Source of the DNA: AP-15 sp963700185
Lineage (GTDB): Bacteria > Pseudomonadota > Alphaproteobacteria > ATCC43930 > CGMCC-115725
Assembly: GCA_963700185.1 (NCBI GenBank)
Contig: CAVOWP010000031.1
Location: forward strand, 372,001 to 436,000
DNA length: 64,000 nt
Reading direction: 5' to 3'
Shown: positions 10,020-19,889 of the stretch, one piece after another
Layout: each line of letters starts with the position of its first letter
How positions within the stretch are numbered: position 1 is the first letter of the stretch
Position numbers and translations under genes: made by a program
The notes under the pieces: generated by a model
The model's database searches: none
What the model saw: the letters and a program-made list of their open reading frames with translations, nothing else
What the model was told of the DNA's origin: nothing

Positions 10020-11195
10020 ATGAAGCGAAGCACGCAGCGAGTACTCACCACCCATGTCGGTAGCCTGCCCAGGCCGCCCGATCTGTTGCAAATGATCCAG
10101 GCCAAGGAGCGTGGCGAGCCGCTCGACGCTGACGCCTTTGCGCGCCGCGTCGCCAGCGCGGTCGCCGAAGTGGTTCGCAAGCAGGCCGAAAGCGGCATCG
10201 ACATCGTCGCCGACGGCGAGATGGGGCGTTTCGGCTTCATCCCCTATGTCAACGAACGCCTTGCCGGCATCGAGCCGCGCAAGAGCGCCGGCCGCGGCAG
10301 CAACTGGGCCCAATCGCGGGAATATTTGGCGTTTCCGGAGTATTACCAATGGGCCTCGCAAATGCCGGGAGCGGCCGGGAGGAACCCGCCGACGCAATGG
10401 GTGTGCACCGGGCCGATCGGCTATCGGGGGCGGGATGCGCTGCAGCGCGACATCGGCAATCTGAAGGCCGCCCTCACCGCAGTGACTTGCGAGGAAGCCT
10501 TCATGCCGGCGGTATCCCCGACCAATCTCGCCAATTGGAACACCAACGAGTATTACAAAACCGACGAAGAGTTCCGCATCGCCATTGCCGACGCGCTTCA
10601 CGAGGAGTACCGGGCGATCGTGGATGCCGACCTCGTCCTGCAGATCGATGATCCGCAGCTGGCGAGCCATTGGGCCATGCATCCGGAGATCGACCTCGCC
10701 GAGTGCCGCAGATGGGCGAGCGCCAGTGTCGAGCTGCTGAACCACGCGCTGCGCGGCATCCCGGCGGAGCGGGTCCGATATCACACCTGCTACAGCATCA
10801 ACATGGGCCCGCGAGTGCACGACATGGAATTGAAGCACATTGTCGACGTCATGCTGCAGGTACGGGCCGGCGCCTATTCGTTCGAAGCCGCCAACCCGCG
10901 GCACGAGCACGAATGGCGGGTCTGGGAAACCGTCAAGCTGCCCGAAGGCAAGGCATTGATCCCCGGCATCGTCACCCATGCCTCCAATCTGGTCGAGCAT
11001 CCCGAAACAATTGCCCAGCGCGTGGCGCGCTTTGCCGGTGTGGTCGGGCGCGAAAACGTGATCGCCGGCGCCGATTGCGGCTTCGCCAGCTTCTCGACCT
11101 CCTGCGAGGTCCATCCGACCGTCGTCTGGGCAAAATTGGCGGCATTGGCGGAAGGTGCCCGCCTCGCGACGGCAGAGTTGTGGGCCCGGGCTTAG
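10020..11195 (+). CDS. Cobalamin-independent methionine synthase (MetE) C-terminal-like methyltransferase
   Basis: This 391-residue single-domain protein of the UROD/MetE superfamily starts with TTHVGSLPRP, typical of MetE-like short proteins. It has DGEMGRFGF, the RYHTCY segment (zinc-ligand type His and Cys) and a C-terminal GADCGFAS carrying the second conserved cysteine. Full-length MetE is about 750 residues; short versions act as methyltransferases or in thiol/alkyl transfer (e.g. epoxyalkane:CoM transferase relatives), and the substrate cannot be assigned from sequence alone. It sits between the two cyclase/DyP cassettes, 43 bases behind DyP copy 1, so it may be cotranscribed with it. 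Confidence 0.85.
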   Translation: MKRSTQRVLTTHVGSLPRPPDLLQMIQAKERGEPLDADAFARRVASAVAEVVRKQAESGIDIVADGEMGRFGFIPYVNERLAGIEPRKSAGRGSNWAQSREYLAFPEYYQWASQMPGAAGRNPPTQWVCTGPIGYRGRDALQRDIGNLKAALTAVTCEEAFMPAVSPTNLANWNTNEYYKTDEEFRIAIADALHEEYRAIVDADLVLQIDDPQLASHWAMHPEIDLAECRRWASASVELLNHALRGIPAERVRYHTCYSINMGPRVHDMELKHIVDVMLQVRAGAYSFEAANPRHEHEWRVWETVKLPEGKALIPGIVTHASNLVEHPETIAQRVARFAGVVGRENVIAGADCGFASFSTSCEVHPTVVWAKLAALAEGARLATAELWARA

Positions 11196-11202
11196 ACTGC
11201 GG

Positions 11203-11316
11203 TGCGTCCTCCGAGACGTCCGCTTCGCGGTCTCCTCAGGATGAGGAGCTTTCTTATTGCCATCAAGGGCTTCCCTCATGCTGAGGAGCGCCCTCAGGGC
11301 GCGTCTCGAAGCACGT
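11203..11316. repeat. Dispersed inverted-repeat intergenic element (family A, copy 1)
   Basis: Imperfect inverted repeat with arms containing CTCCTCAGGATGAGGAG and CTCATGCTGAGGAGCG, outer ends carrying CGAGACGTCC and GCGTCTCGAAG. Similar elements occur at 28047-28170 and 32647-32784. This is a REP-like element filling the gap before cyclase copy 2. Confidence 0.7.
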
Positions 11317-11431
11317 ACGACCGCGATGCAGCCAATCTCTCCATCGCCTTTGTGAAGAGCGGACTCGTTCGCGCTCGCCGTCGCAGAAAATGCCGGAGCG
11401 GGTATGCTGATGCCAATAGGACAGGCCCGGT

Positions 11432-14400
11432 ATGAGGTGCCCTCGGTGTAGCGCCGAAAACCCTGCCGGTATGAGGTTCTGCGGACAGTGCGGCGCGGCA
11501 CTCGGCGTCGCCTGTCTCTCTTGCGGCTCTGGCAACCCTCCCGAACACCGATTTTGCGGACACTGCGGTGCGCCGCTCGACCGCCCGGGGCTGCAGGATA
11601 GCGTCTCGCCCGAGGCCTTTATACCCAAACCCGCCGTGGCCAAGGCCTCGAACGCCGGAAACGCGCTTCCTGGCGAGATGAAACAAGTCACGGTGCTGTT
11701 CTGCGACATCGTCGGTTCCACACCTTTGACCGAGCGATTGGGGCCCGAAGCGATGCGTGACCTCGTCAGCTCATTTCTCGAAAAGAGCCTTGCCGAGGTG
11801 CATCGCTATGGCGGCACGGCGCCGCAATTTACCGGCGACGGCTTCATGGCGCTGTTCGGCGCGCCCGTCACGCAGGAAGACCATGTGCGGCGCGCTCTGC
11901 TGGCCGCGATCGCGATCCAGCGCGCTCTCACCGGCCATCCCGACACTACCGATACCCCTGCGATGGATCTGCCGGTGCGGATGGGCGTCCATACCGGGCC
12001 GGTCGTTTTTGGCCCTGTCAGCGACAGTCTGCGAATGGATGCGACGGCGATCGGTGACACGGCGAATGTCGCCGCCCGGTTGCAGGAAGCAGCCGAGCCC
12101 GGAACCATTCTGTTGAGCGAGACGACGCGCCGGCTGGCGCAAGGCTATGCGCGCGTCGAACCGGTCGGGCCGGTCGCTCTCAAGGGCAAAGGTGAGCCGG
12201 TCTCGGCCTATCGCCTGCTGGGCGTTTCCCATCGCCGCTCAGGGCTGCGCGAGACGGCCGCGGCTCACACGACGACATTTGTCGATCGCGAGAGCGAGCG
12301 CGCCATCCTGCACAATTTCCTCCGACCTGGTCGAAAACGGTCACAGCCAAGCGGTCGGCATCGTCGGCGAGGCCGGCATCGGCAAGTCTCGACTCCTCGC
12401 CGAGTTCCGCCGGGACCTCGAGGATGGACGCGTCACTTGGGTTGAGGGCCGGTGTGTTTCGTACGGCACTGCAATTCCGTATTGGCTGCTCCTCGATCTG
12501 CTGCGCAGCAATTGCGGGATTGTCGAGACCGACACCCCCGAAATAATCACTGAGAAAGTGCGGGTTGGCTCTGCAAGAGTTGGAAATGGACGCGGAAGCA
12601 GGACAGCCCCATCCTTCTCCATCTTCTGGGCATCAAGGATCTGCGCTGCTTCGCCGACGTTGCTAAATCCCGAGGCCGTGAAAGCAAAAGCATTCGAGAT
12701 TCTTCCGTCAAATTAGTATCAAGAGCAGTCTCCGACGCGCTCTGGTTCTCGTGATCGAGGACCTTCACTGGATCGATAAGATATCGGAAGAGTTCCTCGG
12801 CTTCTTGGCCGGGAGTACTCCCGACGCCCGCATCCTCCTGCTGGGCACCTATCGCCCTGGGTACCTCCCCCCGTGGATAGACAAGTCGTATGCGGGGCAG
12901 ACGCCATTACAACCGCTATCGCGCGACGATAGCCTCCAAGTGGTTCGGTCGGTGCTCAATACGGAGCGCCTCGTCGACCTGGTGACGGAGGAAATCGTCG
13001 CAAAAGCCGATGGCAACCCGTTCTTTCTCGAGCAGCTGGCGCTGTACGCAGGTGAGGCCAAAGGCCGTCGATTGGACCTCATGGTGCCGATACGATCCAT
13101 GACGTGATGATGGCGAGCATCGATCGATTACCGGTTCAAACGAAGCGAGCTTCTCCAGACTACCGCGATGATCGGCCGGGAATTTTCGTCTCGTCTGTTG
13201 AGTGCGGTATGGAAGGGGTCGAGGTCGCTCGAAGCTCAGCTTCGGGAACTGATCCGTCTCGATTTCATCTACGAGCGAGTGGAACCGGAGGGTACGGCCT
13301 ATGTTTTCCGCCACGCCCTGACGCAGGAAGCTGCCTACGGTAGTCTCCTCGGACGTCACCGCCGCAATTGGCACGGCGTTATTGGACACGCGCTCGAGCA
13401 CCTTTACACCGGCCGCACCGAAGAAGTGGCGGAACTGCTGGCGCTTCATTTCATCCGTAGCGATGATGCTGAAAAGTCAGTCGATTACGCAGTATTAGCC
13501 GCGGAAAAAGCCCACGGCCGCTGGGCCAATGCCGAAGCGTTGACGTATTTCAACGACGCGCTCCGCTGCCTTGATACGATGCCCGACATTTCGGCGAACC
13601 GACTGCGCCGCATAGATGCGGTGCTAAAACAGGCCGAAGCCAAGTATGCGTTGGGCCAGTACACAGACAACATCGAGAGCCTGCAGTCAATTCGTGACAT
13701 TATCGACGCAGTTGATGACCCGCGCCGTCGCGCTGCGTGGCATTACTGGATCGGGCTACAGCATAGTGTCGGAGGAGGACGGCCGGAAGTGGCGATCGAG
13801 CATTGCCGCCGGGCAGCGAAGATCGCATCCGGCTCGGGTCTAGTCGAAATAGTTGCGCTTGCAGAGTCATGCCTGGCCCAGGTTTATGTTGTAGCCGGTA
13901 GACTTCATGATGCGGTGGAGACCGGCGAACGTGCCCTTGCCAATTTCGAAGCGCGAGGTGATCTCTGGTGGGCCTCTCGGACGTTATGGTTTCTAGTCAT
14001 GGCTTCCAATTATCTCGGCGAGTGGGAGGCGAGCCTAAAATATAGTCGTCGCGCACTTGAGCATTCCTTGTCAGTCAATGATCCGCGCTTCAAGTCGGTC
14101 CAGGCGCTCAGCCTGTGGCGCATGGGATCGACCTATATTCAACAAGGCGATCTCGAACACGGGCTGGAGCACTGCAACGAGGCGCTTGCATTAGCGCCGA
14201 TCCCGCGCGATGCCATGATGGCGAAAGCAGCCGTGGGCTACGCGGACATCAAGGCGGGTCGGGTCGAGGCCGGTGTGGCCGAGCTGAGCGAAGTTGTCGC
14301 CTGGTTCCGCCGTTCAGACCATCGTTATGCGTTCTTACGGTACGCCCTATGGCTCGCCGAAGGCTACCTGCGGTTGGGCGATCCCGCGAGCGCCCGACCG

Positions 14401-14763
14401 CTAATCGATGACGTCCTCTGCACTAGCCGGAGGATGGGCTACCTTCATTGCGAGGGTCTAGCCGCTTGGTTGATGGGGGAATGCCTTGCCGCCGAAGAGC
14501 CAGCGGCTGCCCATGACTACGTCGAGACCGCGATGCGGATTTTAGGAGATGTCGACGCACGGAATGATCTCGCCAAAGCGATGGTGACACGCGCGGCATT
14601 GCGTCAGGATGTTGGAGACATTGATTCGGCGCGTCGGCTACTAAATCAGGCCTACGTGACCTTTCAGGCACTCGGTACGCTGGATGAGCCCGCCCGAGTA
14701 GAGGGAGCGATCGCTGCGCTCGATCGCGGTTCGCCGATCCCCCTGCTCGCAAAACGGGACTAA
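11432..14763 (+). CDS. Class III nucleotidyl cyclase/AAA ATPase/TPR protein, copy 2 (several frameshifts)
   Basis: This paralogue matches copy 1 over its whole length: a double zinc ribbon (CPRCSAENPAGMRFCGQCG), a cyclase domain (VTVLFCDIVGS, QFTGDGFMALFG, ATAIGDTANVAAR), a Walker A segment GEAGIGKS, Walker B LVLVIEDLHWID and a C-terminal TPR region. At least four or five frameshifts lie between about 12310 and 13150. Removing one C near 12318 gives HNFLDLVENGHSQAVG, the same length as in copy 1, and removing one base near 12706 restores FRQISIKSSLRRALVLV. From 13168 to the stop the frame is open. The C-terminal half is less GC-rich than copy 1. The Lys-to-Gln change at the base-specifying site is shared. 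Either a pseudogene or an assembly artefact. Confidence 0.83.
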
Positions 14764-15078
14764 TGTTCTACCGCTGCAATTCAAGCAAGATCCCGCCGGT
14801 GGGTTAGCAAGGGCTGTGAGCTTGGTTCGGTTTTGAGCACGCGCTCGCGGCTCCAACGCGAGCCCCGCTACCTGTCATATCGTTCTGGGAAAATTTTCGA
14901 AAAATTTTCGATTGTGTGAACTAGCTCACATGAATGGCCGCTAGCAGTACCGTAGCTCATCGTTTGCTCAAGCTTCAATTTGATCTCGGGAACACTTGCT
15001 ACGGAAAGGAGGCAGTAAATCGGATGAGGAGAATAGTCGAGATAGCAGCAACTTAAACCGTAGAGAGGAGGGCAAGAA
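14764..15078 (+). promoter_or_regulatory. Promoter region of small ORF/DyP copy 2 with CRP box
   Basis: This 315-base gap holds an AT-rich stretch (14889-14908, overlapping GAAAATTTTC palindromes) and then TGTGAACTAGCTCACA at 14915-14930, a perfect TGTGA-N6-TCACA box. AAAATTT ends seven bases before the box, exactly as at 7945-7974. The rest is not conserved with copy 1. A ribosome site GAGGAG precedes ATG 15079. I see no clear -10/-35 pair. Confidence 0.75.
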
Positions 15079-15411
15079 ATGTCTATCGAATACGATCTCG
15101 GGACACTAATTCGGATGTGCAACCCGTACGGGCGCGGTAAATCCGGAACGATGCACATCGGCCCCGACGCACCCCCAAACGTGCAGCAATTAGCAGACAT
15201 TCGGCCCGCTGCCCCCGAAAACCTGGGTCGCTTCCAGGTCCAAGTAGAGAATTACGCGGGGGAGTGGCTTTTTCGAGGGCAAAGCTACAGGGTCAACAGA
15301 GCCCTCCTAATTCCATATCGCTGTCCGCTCTGCGACAAGGATGGCAACTTTCTCCCGGTTTTCGCCACCCAGCATCTACTGATCGGCTACGCCGGCGGGA
15401 ACGGCCCCTAG
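15079..15411 (+). CDS. Conserved small protein of the cyclase/DyP cassette (copy 2, intact)
   Basis: This 110-residue protein starts at ATG 15079 behind GAGGAGG. The N-terminus MSIEYDLGTLIRMCNPYG has no signal peptide. The centre carries GEWLFRGQSYRVNRALLIPYR followed by CPLCDKDGNF, a CxxC that might bind metal but is absent from copy 1. It ends in HLLIGYAGGNGP. I recognise no family. The same position in both cassettes, between a CRP box and a DyP gene, and conservation of the second half point to a function tied to the peroxidase, such as an assembly or regulatory partner. That role is inference only. Confidence 0.72.
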   Translation: MSIEYDLGTLIRMCNPYGRGKSGTMHIGPDAPPNVQQLADIRPAAPENLGRFQVQVENYAGEWLFRGQSYRVNRALLIPYRCPLCDKDGNFLPVFATQHLLIGYAGGNGP

Positions 15412-15550
15412 CCTATCGGCCGCCCGGGTGATTCCCATACCCGAGGACGCCGGATGGCAGCCTCGGGAACTGAGCCGTGCGACGGCGCCAGTCAACGCGC
15501 TGGCGCCCTCGACCGGAAGACCATTTTACTGTCCCTTGAAGGCCGTAGGC

Positions 15551-16996
15551 ATGGCTAAACTAGTTCTCGATTTCGGGGAAATCCAGGGCGATATTCTTGT
15601 ACGCCTCCAAAAAGAGGTCGAGAATTTCGTTTTTTTTAAGATCGTTGATAGCTACTCCTTCAAGGAATTAGTAAAGCGTCATGTCGTCGGTAGAATTACG
15701 ACTGCACAACAAGCCCAACAACGGGAGTTGACGATTCATCATAGTAAGGAGATAGGGCAGAAAGTACTCGACGAGTTTATAAGCTTGAACGTCGGTTTTA
15801 CCAGAGACGGCTTGTCGCAGCTTATTGGTACTCAAGGCCTAAAATTCGATCCGGCTTTTGAGAGGGGCGCCGCTGATCGGCGCACAATCGAGATTTTAAA
15901 CGATCCACCTTGCCCGACCTGGGTAGAGAAGTTCGTTTCGGACCGTATCGATGGCGTCTTCTTAATTACCGGTCGCTATCGGTCGTCTGTTACGTCTCAA
16001 TCTGCGGAGATCCTTAGATTATTTAGCAGCTCTGTTAAAACCGTATATTCCGAGTTGGGAAATACGAGGCCAGGGGCCGAGCGCGGGCATGAGCATTTCG
16101 GATTTCTCGACGGGATTTCACAACCCGGCGTCCGCGGACTGACGCGGCCGTCGAAGCCGATCTACCGACCCGATCACGGGCTGCCCGGCCAGGATCTGCT
16201 ATGGCCAGGCGAATTCGCATTCGGCTATCCCGGCCAGCACCCCGACGACCCGGTCAAAGAGGGCCCGCCCCCTGACATGGCGGCGCCGTGGATGCGCAAT
16301 GGTTCGTTTATGGCGTTCAGACGCCTGGAACAGAGAGTACCCGAGTTTCGCAAGTTCGTTGCAGATAGGGCGGCACGACTGGGGATGGACCCTGAGCTGC
16401 TGGCAGCTCGGATGGTCGGCCGCTGGAAGAGCGGCGCCCCGTTAGAACTAGCACCGCTCCGCGACAATCCGGGGCACGGGAGCGACGACAGCCGCAACAG
16501 TGATTTCGGGTTTGGCGATGATGCCTCCCAACGGAAATGCCCCTATGCGGCCCATATCCGCAAAGTCTATCCGCGCGACGACGTGGCCCTGGCGGAGGCG
16601 CAGCGGCATCGCATCATCCGCGCCGGCATCCCGTTCGGTCCCGAGGTGGCGCCAGGAGAAACGACAACGAAACACAGCCGGGGGCTGATGTTCGTGTGCT
16701 ACCAGACCTCGATCGAACGGCAGTTCGAGTTTATTCAGCGGCGCTACGCAAACAACCCCGATTTTGTGTCCGGCAAGGAGCGTCCAGGCGGGGGCGGGGT
16801 TGTCACGCCTGGGTTCGACCCGATCATCGGGCAGGCGCCCGGCGGCGGCGCCCGTGAGGTGGACGAGCCCTATCCGAACTATCCCGCCGGCAGTCGGCGG
16901 ACGACACTCGTCATCCCCGAACAATTCGTAAAGCTCACGGCCGCTGCCTATTTCTTCATCCCCTCGATCACGGCGCTGCGTACTGTGCTGACCTGA
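15551..16996 (+). CDS. DyP-type haem peroxidase, copy 2 (intact)
   Basis: 481 residues from ATG 15551 (GAAGG about ten bases upstream). An ATG at 15428 would add about 41 residues not seen in copy 1, so the shorter start is preferred. Features are DFGEIQGDILVRLQ at the N-terminus, the DyP signature GFLDGISQPG near residue 180 (catalytic Asp), NGSFMAFRRLEQ with the distal Arg, and AAHIRKVYPRDD near residue 332 with the proximal haem His, then HSRGLMFVCYQTSIERQF. No signal or Tat peptide is visible. This is a haem peroxidase of the long DyP class. It follows the 110-residue gene by 139 bases and probably shares its CRP-controlled promoter. The N-terminal third is AT-richer than its neighbours. 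Confidence 0.93.
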   Translation: MAKLVLDFGEIQGDILVRLQKEVENFVFFKIVDSYSFKELVKRHVVGRITTAQQAQQRELTIHHSKEIGQKVLDEFISLNVGFTRDGLSQLIGTQGLKFDPAFERGAADRRTIEILNDPPCPTWVEKFVSDRIDGVFLITGRYRSSVTSQSAEILRLFSSSVKTVYSELGNTRPGAERGHEHFGFLDGISQPGVRGLTRPSKPIYRPDHGLPGQDLLWPGEFAFGYPGQHPDDPVKEGPPPDMAAPWMRNGSFMAFRRLEQRVPEFRKFVADRAARLGMDPELLAARMVGRWKSGAPLELAPLRDNPGHGSDDSRNSDFGFGDDASQRKCPYAAHIRKVYPRDDVALAEAQRHRIIRAGIPFGPEVAPGETTTKHSRGLMFVCYQTSIERQFEFIQRRYANNPDFVSGKERPGGGGVVTPGFDPIIGQAPGGGAREVDEPYPNYPAGSRRTTLVIPEQFVKLTAAAYFFIPSITALRTVLT

Positions 16997-17329
16997 GCAG
17001 CCCGCCATCGATTCGAAGCTCGACCGGGAGCGATCTCTTCGTTGCGATGACGATGACCAAAAATTGCCTTATTCTCATCGTATGCTCTCTGTCGATGGCA
17101 CGTCGGGAATGGACCCCAGTTGCTCGGAGGAGCGGCAGTAGTTGATGGGCGTGCACCAAGCCTGCCGGAGGAAGGCGGCGTACCTACAACCTTCAGGCGA
17201 GGTTTTGCTGCTGATTTGCTGCAGATGCAGCAACGCTCGATACGCGATACAACTCGCCGTTGTCGGTTCGCGGCGCGCGCTTGAACGCACCCGTAGTCGG
17301 GCGCATGTTCGGCGGGACGGGAGGGGTAA
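16997..17329. repeat. Gene-free stretch with duplicated intergenic element (family E, copy 1)
   Basis: There is no convincing gene in this 333-base gap. It contains blocks shared with 25011-25157: GTTGCGATGACGATGACC plus AAAAATTGCCT near 17040-17068, and TACAACC followed by GGTTTTGCTGCTGATTTG and CTGCAGATGCAGCAACG near 17186-17236. Block order and strand are the same in both places. The minus strand reads a similar peptide in both copies (LHLQQISSKTS here, LYLQQICSKTS there). The function is unknown. Confidence 0.6.
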
Positions 17330-18381
17330 ATGCAATTTGGCTATTTCACGCTGAGCGACAACCACTACGAAAGCAAACGTCGCGAGGCCAACCAGTTCGT
17401 CGCCGATATCCTCGACGAGGCGGTTTACGCCGAGGAGGTCGGTCTCCATTCCGCGTGGATCGGCGAGCATCATTTCAGCACGCTCGGCGTGCTTTCCTGC
17501 CCCGATCTGGTGCTGGCCAATGTCGCGGCTCGGACGAAACGCATCCGCCTTGCGCCCGCCGTCACCGTGTTGCCGCTGCATCATCCGATCCGGGTCGCCG
17601 AGCAGTGGGCGACATTGGACCTGCTCTCCGGCGGCCGGGTCGATTTCGCCGCCGGCCGCGGCTATGACCGGCGCGAGTATCTGCCGTTGAACGTCTCGTT
17701 CGAGAATAATCAGGAGATCTTCGAAGAAGGGATGGAGGTGGTCCGCCGTCTATGGTCGGCCGACCGGCCGATCTCGCACCACGGCAGGCATTACCGGTTC
17801 GACGACGTCGCGATCACTCCCAAACCGGTGCAGCGCCCGCTGCCGGCCTATGTCGCCTCGTTCTCGCAGCCCTCGATCGAACTCGCCGGCAGGCTCGGCT
17901 GCGGTCTCATCGTCGCGCCCTTTCGCGGCGGCGATGACCTATGGCGGGCTGCGGCAAGTCGCCGAGCTCTATCACCAGACCTGCGCTCGGCATGATCGGC
18001 GCGCCGGGCCGGCTGATGTGCAGCTATTTCATTCATTTCGCCGACACGAAAAGCGAGGAAGAGGCGGCGCGGGCCCGGCAGATCCGCTATTACAAGGAAT
18101 GCGTGATCGCCGCCTTTCCGGGCGATCCGAAAACCGCGCCGCCGAGCTATCGCTATTTCATCGCAATGGTCGACCGGCTGCGCAATGTGCGCCCCGCGGA
18201 CCTGACCGAGAATTCGGTGTTGCTCGGCTCGCCGGCGCAGATCACCGACACCTTGAAAAAGGTCGAGGCCGCCGGTTTCGACGAAGTCATCCTCTACTTC
18301 AACGTCGGCCTAAAGCCGCACGCGCAAGTCAAGGACGAGATGGCGCGCTTCATGACCGAAGTCGCGCCGGCCTTCGCCTAA
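17330..18381 (+). CDS. LLM-class flavin-dependent oxidoreductase (luciferase-like monooxygenase; two frameshifts)
   Basis: About 350 residues, the normal length of bacterial luciferase-like monooxygenases. It begins MQFGYFTLSDNHYESKRREA, then GLHSAWIGEHHF and RIRLAPAVTVLPLHHPIRVAEQWATLDLLSGGR, hallmark segments of the FMN-binding TIM barrel. The frame breaks near 17925 (surplus C; repair gives APFAAAMTYGGLRQVAELYHQ) and near 17990, then runs to the C-terminal EVILYFNVGLKPHAQVKDEM. It would use FMNH2 and O2 on an unknown substrate. The stop overlaps by four bases the stop of the convergent MFS gene. Confidence 0.86.
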
Positions 18382-19821
18382 TCGCCGACGGCCGAGAGAG
18401 GGCGGGCCACGCTTTCCAGCGGCTGGCGCTCGGCTTTGACGCCGATCGCGAGTTCGGTCAGCGCCGCCGCGACCATCAAGCCGGCGCCGAGGAGATAACC
18501 GTTGAACACGGCGCTGCGCTCCCCCGAAGCAACCAGGGTGCCAAAGAGCCAAGGCGCGACCACTCCGCCAAGTGCGGTGCCGACCGCATAGAAGAAGGCG
18601 ATCGCCAATGCCCTGGCTTCGATCGGAAAGCTCTCGCTGACCGTCAGGTAAGCCGCGCTCGCCGCCGCCGAGGCGAAAAAGAAAATGCCCGTCCAGCACA
18701 CGGTCAGTTGTGCGGCGTCGAGGACGCCTTCGCGGAAGAAATAGCCGACGATCGCCAACAGCACGCCGGAGATCGCATAGGTCGAGGCGATCATCGGCTT
18801 GCGCCCGATGCGATCGAAGAGGGGCCCGAGCAGCAGCGGGCCGCAAAAATTGCCGAGCGCGAACGGCAAAATGTACCAGCCGACCGAGCTCGACGGCACG
18901 CCAAAGAATTTCGTCAGGACGAGTGCGTAGGTGAAGAAGACGGCGTTGTAGAAAAACGCCTGCGAGCCCATCAGCACGAGGCCGAGAACAGCGCGCTGCG
19001 GATAGTCGCGCACGATCGCGAGGACCATGCGTGCAATCGGCGTGTGCGAGCTGGCGGCGAGCCGAATCCGTCCGCCCTGCGGTCTCCGGCAATCCGGTCT
19101 CGGCGGCATGCGCGACCCGCCGCTCGATGTCCCTGGTCACGTTTTCCGCCTCTTCGGCGCGGGCGTGCAGGATCAGCCAGCGCGGGCTTTCCGGAATGAA
19201 CTGCCGCAAGCCGAGGATGAACAGCCCGAGGACCGCACCGATGCCGAACGCAGCGCGCCAGCCCCAATCGGCCGGCAGCAGGCCAGGCTGCAGAAAGGCG
19301 ATGGCGCCGCCTGCGCCCAGTGCCGCGCCGAGCCAGAAGCTGCCGTTGATCGCCAGATCGGTGCGGCCGCGAAACCGCGCCGGTATCAGTTCCTGGATCG
19401 CCGAGTTGATCGCGGTGTACTCGCCGCCGATGCCGGCCCCGGTCAGAGCGCGGAACACGGCGAAGCTCCAGAAATCCCAGGATATTGCGGTCGCCGCCGT
19501 CGCCGTCAGGTATATCCCCAAGGTCACCATGAAAAGCCGCTTGCGGCCGAACCGGTCGGTCAGGTAGCCGAACAGCACCGCGCCGATGACCGCGCCGATC
19601 AGATAGGCGCTGCCGACGAGCCCGACTTCGGCCGCGGTGAAATGCAATACCGGGCTTTCCTGCAGAGCGCCGGCGATCGAGCCGGCGACGGTCACCTCTA
19701 GCCCGTCGAGAACCCAGGTAATGCCGAGCGCGACGACGACCAGAGTGTGAAATCGCGTCCACGGCAACCGGTCGAGCCGTGCAGGGATATCGGTCTCGAT
19801 GATTGCGGTTGTAGCGGGCAC
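18378..19821 (-). CDS. MFS transporter, sugar/acid symporter type (one frameshift)
   Basis: A twelve-helix major facilitator of about 480 residues. The first half has DGLEVTVAGSIAGAL, the loop motif GYLTDRFGRKRLF and ALTGAGIGGEYTAINSAIQE, typical of the metabolite:H+ symporter (AAHS/sugar-transporter-like) group. The second half, in another frame, has LLLGPLFDRIGRKPMIAST and further membrane spans. The frame changes near 19070-19090 in the central cytoplasmic loop. The start MPATTAIIETDIPARLD is the usual short cytoplasmic N-terminus. The substrate is unknown, perhaps an organic acid or aromatic compound. Confidence 0.86.
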
Positions 19822-19889
19822 GTTCTGCTACCGGTCAGCCTGTTCCCGGCTGCTACTGTCCGATCCGGCGTTGATCGCGGAACAGATCG

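Noticed and set aside
15079..15411. Encapsulin-type shell protein beside DyP
   Set aside because: Only 110 residues and no HK97-fold pattern; encapsulins are about 270 residues.
15428..15550. Earlier ATG for DyP copy 2
   Set aside because: The extra residues are absent from copy 1, which starts at the same domain boundary, and ATG 15551 has its own ribosome site.
19027..19701. Plus-strand open frames within the MFS gene
   Set aside because: Antisense shadows of a clear twelve-helix transporter.
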